Shown: positions 62,499-64,000 of the stretch, piece after piece
Position numbering within the stretch: position 1 is the stretch's first letter
Layout: every line of letters begins with the position of its first letter
NCBI GenBank assembly: GCA_963799315.1
Contig: CAWCWP010000001.1
Coordinates: 124,001 to 188,000 of the forward strand
DNA: 64,000 bases
Direction of reading: 5' to 3'
From: Parerythrobacter_A sp963799315
GTDB taxonomy: Bacteria > Pseudomonadota > Alphaproteobacteria > Sphingomonadales > Sphingomonadaceae
Notes under the pieces: model-generated
Seen by the model: only the letters and a program-made list of their open reading frames with translations
What the model was told of the DNA's origin: nothing
Database searches by the model: none
Position numbers and translations under genes: made by a program

Positions 62499-64000
62499 TC
62501 AGCTCGTTGCGCTACTGCGTTCCGATTTGGGAACCTTGTCGCCATACGCATAATATTCGTAGCCATATCCATAGCCGTCTGCGCCACTCTTGCGCGCATC
62601 GAACTTGGTCAGCGTTGCACCAAGCACGTTTGCTCCGGCCAGCCGCAGGCGCGTGAGAGCCTGATTAAGGGCACGAGGGCGATGTCGCCCGGATTCCACC
62701 ACCATGAGAGTGGCCGAAAGAATGGAGGCAAGTGCAGGTGCGTCGGCAAGTCCCAGAACGGGCGGACCATCGACAATGACGACATCGTACTTGTCGTTCA
62801 GACCCGCAATGAAGTTCCGGAGCGCAACGCCGGTTGTAGCCTGGCTCGGATTGGCCGGAAGCGGACCGGCTGTCAGAACGTCGAACCGCTGTCCCTTAAC
62901 CTGCTGTACAAGTTCTTCTAAAACGCCGTTGCCTTCAAGGATATTGGAAAGGCCGCGCTCATTATCCATGCGGAAATTGCGATGCAGGGATGGTTTGCGC
63001 AAATCGGCATCAAGAAGAAGAACCCGCTCATATTCCTGTGCCAGATTGAAAGCCAAAGTAATACTGGTTGTGGACTTGCCTTCGCTTGGTTCCACGCTTG
63101 TTACCAATAATTGTTTGGGGTCGCCGCCATTTGCAAAACTGAGGCTGGTTCTTAGCGACGCGTATGCCTCGTAAACGTTCGACTTGGGGTTTTGCACTGC
63201 GGTTATGACATCGCGATTGTGCGGTATAATGCCGAGGAGGCGAAGATCTGTCGTGCGCTGGAGATCTTCCGGAACGTCAATTCTATCGGACAGCTGCAAC
63301 CTGACGAGTACGATAAGTCCACTCAGCAGCAAGCCGACAAAAATACCATAAGCGAGATTGAGCAACGGGTTGGGCGAACTTGGCACACCGGGCGCGACCG
63401 CCCGGTCAAGCAGCGCAATATTGCTGGTCGACAACCCGCTTGCAGCGGTCACTTCGTTGAAGCGTTGCAGAAGAGCGTCGTAAAGGGCGCGGTTCGTTTG
63501 AGCTTCGCGCTGGAGCACGGAATACTGCACGCCGCTACGCTGTTCGCCTTCGGTGGCTTGCTGGAGACGCGACACTTGGGTTTGCAACGCCCGTTCCGCC
63601 GCCAGTGCACTTTCATACTCGGACCGCACGCCTTGTCTGATCCCGCTTACAACGCGGTTAAGCTGGCCCGTAAGGGCATCACGCCTGGCTTCGAGCGCCT
63701 TGACACTGGGGTGTTCGGGAAGGTGGCGCGTCAGCTCGTCCTGCAATTCCGCCGCGACCTGTGCGCGGTTGCTGAGCAGGGTCTGGACCGCTTGACTTGA
63801 TTGCACGGAACTATCGGAAAGGCTGTCCGAGTTCGATACTGTGCGCCAGCGGCTCTCCGCCTCGATCCTGCGCGACCGTGCCGCATTCGCTGCCTGGTTA
63901 AGCTGTAGCAGACTTTCGGTGGTTACGGTCGTGAGGCCGACGTCGCCGCCACCGTTGTTCTGCTGAGAACCGAGCCGGGTGATGCCGGCATTGGCAGCAT
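62499..64000 (-). CDS. Wzc-like chain-length determinant and tyrosine autokinase, 5' partial
   Basis: The frame stays open to the window edge, so the N-terminus is missing. A periplasmic coiled coil ('EGEQRSGVQYSVLQREAQTNRALYDALLQRF'-type GNVR region) precedes a membrane helix, then the BY-kinase: Walker A 'SVEPSEGKSTTSI', A' 'LLLDADLRKPSLH', Walker B 'VVIVDGPPVLGLADA', and a Tyr-rich tail 'GYGYGYEYYAYGD' for autophosphorylation. It controls EPS length with Wzy. Internal starts such as 63806 are not true starts. Confidence 0.95.
   Translation of the reverse strand, partial: AANAGITRLGSQQNNGGGDVGLTTVTTESLLQLNQAANAARSRRIEAESRWRTVSNSDSLSDSSVQSSQAVQTLLSNRAQVAAELQDELTRHLPEHPSVKALEARRDALTGQLNRVVSGIRQGVRSEYESALAAERALQTQVSRLQQATEGEQRSGVQYSVLQREAQTNRALYDALLQRFNEVTAASGLSTSNIALLDRAVAPGVPSSPNPLLNLAYGIFVGLLLSGLIVLVRLQLSDRIDVPEDLQRTTDLRLLGIIPHNRDVITAVQNPKSNVYEAYASLRTSLSFANGGDPKQLLVTSVEPSEGKSTTSITLAFNLAQEYERVLLLDADLRKPSLHRNFRMDNERGLSNILEGNGVLEELVQQVKGQRFDVLTAGPLPANPSQATTGVALRNFIAGLNDKYDVVIVDGPPVLGLADAPALASILSATLMVVESGRHRPRALNQALTRLRLAGANVLGATLTKFDARKSGADGYGYGYEYYAYGDKVPKSERSSATS

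Noticed and set aside
1..64000. CRISPR arrays, rRNA genes, transposases and prophage genes.
   Set aside because: No regularly spaced repeats, rRNA sequence, transposase or phage structural proteins were recognised on either strand.

Overview
The window is GC-rich DNA from an alphaproteobacterium, most likely Sphingomonadales (Erythrobacter/Altererythrobacter type). The pointers are a ketocarotenoid pair crtW-crtZ, a GcrA cell-cycle regulator, a DUF1476 protein, a YlxR-L7Ae RNA-binding protein, the nusA-infB-rbfA-truB-rpsO-pnp housekeeping block, and an acyltransferase-rich exopolysaccharide (EPS) locus. No rRNA, CRISPR array, transposase or phage gene was seen. One tRNA (Ser, CGA) is present.

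Layout. 1-2.1 kb: an Nramp-like transporter (5' end outside) and mannonate dehydratase. 2.1-7.5 kb: NUDIX hydrolase, a DUF1476-bolA-grxD operon closed by a strong terminator, and a leuC-small membrane protein-leuD-quinone reductase operon. 7.6-9.5 kb: thioesterase, crtW-crtZ, a YqaE/Pmp3 peptide. 9.5-14.1 kb: sufE and an expanded phage-shock (psp) locus. Divergent pspF faces a sigma-54 promoter, a small ORF, pspA, pspB and pspC, followed by four small membrane proteins. Three of these share a 24-residue type of C-terminal module with PspC, in one case interrupted by a short insert. 14.7-35.2 kb: the translation/RNA block. It is interrupted by a toxin-antitoxin pair between infB and rbfA, and by about 10 kb between rbfA and truB that holds an AbgT transporter, a site-2 protease and a galactoside locus (galK, galT, glpD, GH36 alpha-galactosidase, sodium symporter). 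35.2-42.9 kb: a methyltransferase-fold protein, a secreted repeat protein with a DUF3142 lipoprotein, modABC, gcrA, an ABC-2 permease and hspQ. 43.1-64 kb: tRNA-Ser, then a Wzx/Wzy-type EPS locus with GDP-L-fucose synthesis, priming transferase, glycosyltransferases, four acyl-modification enzymes, polymerase, flippase and a Wzc-like tyrosine kinase cut by the right edge.

Reading frames. At least a dozen genes between 1 and 41.4 kb are broken by frameshifts, including essential infB and pnp. Nearly all go in the same direction (one surplus base modulo three). None was found in the 21 kb EPS region. Many small indels in essential genes point to sequence error rather than pseudogenes, so these genes are annotated over their full span with the shift position given.

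Genes likely working together: PspF with the sigma-54 psp promoter and the PspA/B/C/PspB-like membrane set; alpha-galactosidase, symporter, GalK, GalT and GlpD for a galactoside whose aglycone may be glycerol; Gmd and Fcl supplying GDP-fucose to an acylated EPS assembled by WcaJ-like, Wzx, Wzy and Wzc proteins.

Most intergenic gaps are under 200 bases and none exceeds 300. The larger ones (2899-3182, 14529-14712, 20377-20525, 32638-32838, 46689-46952) are described through the terminators and regulatory sites found in them; nothing else was recognised there.
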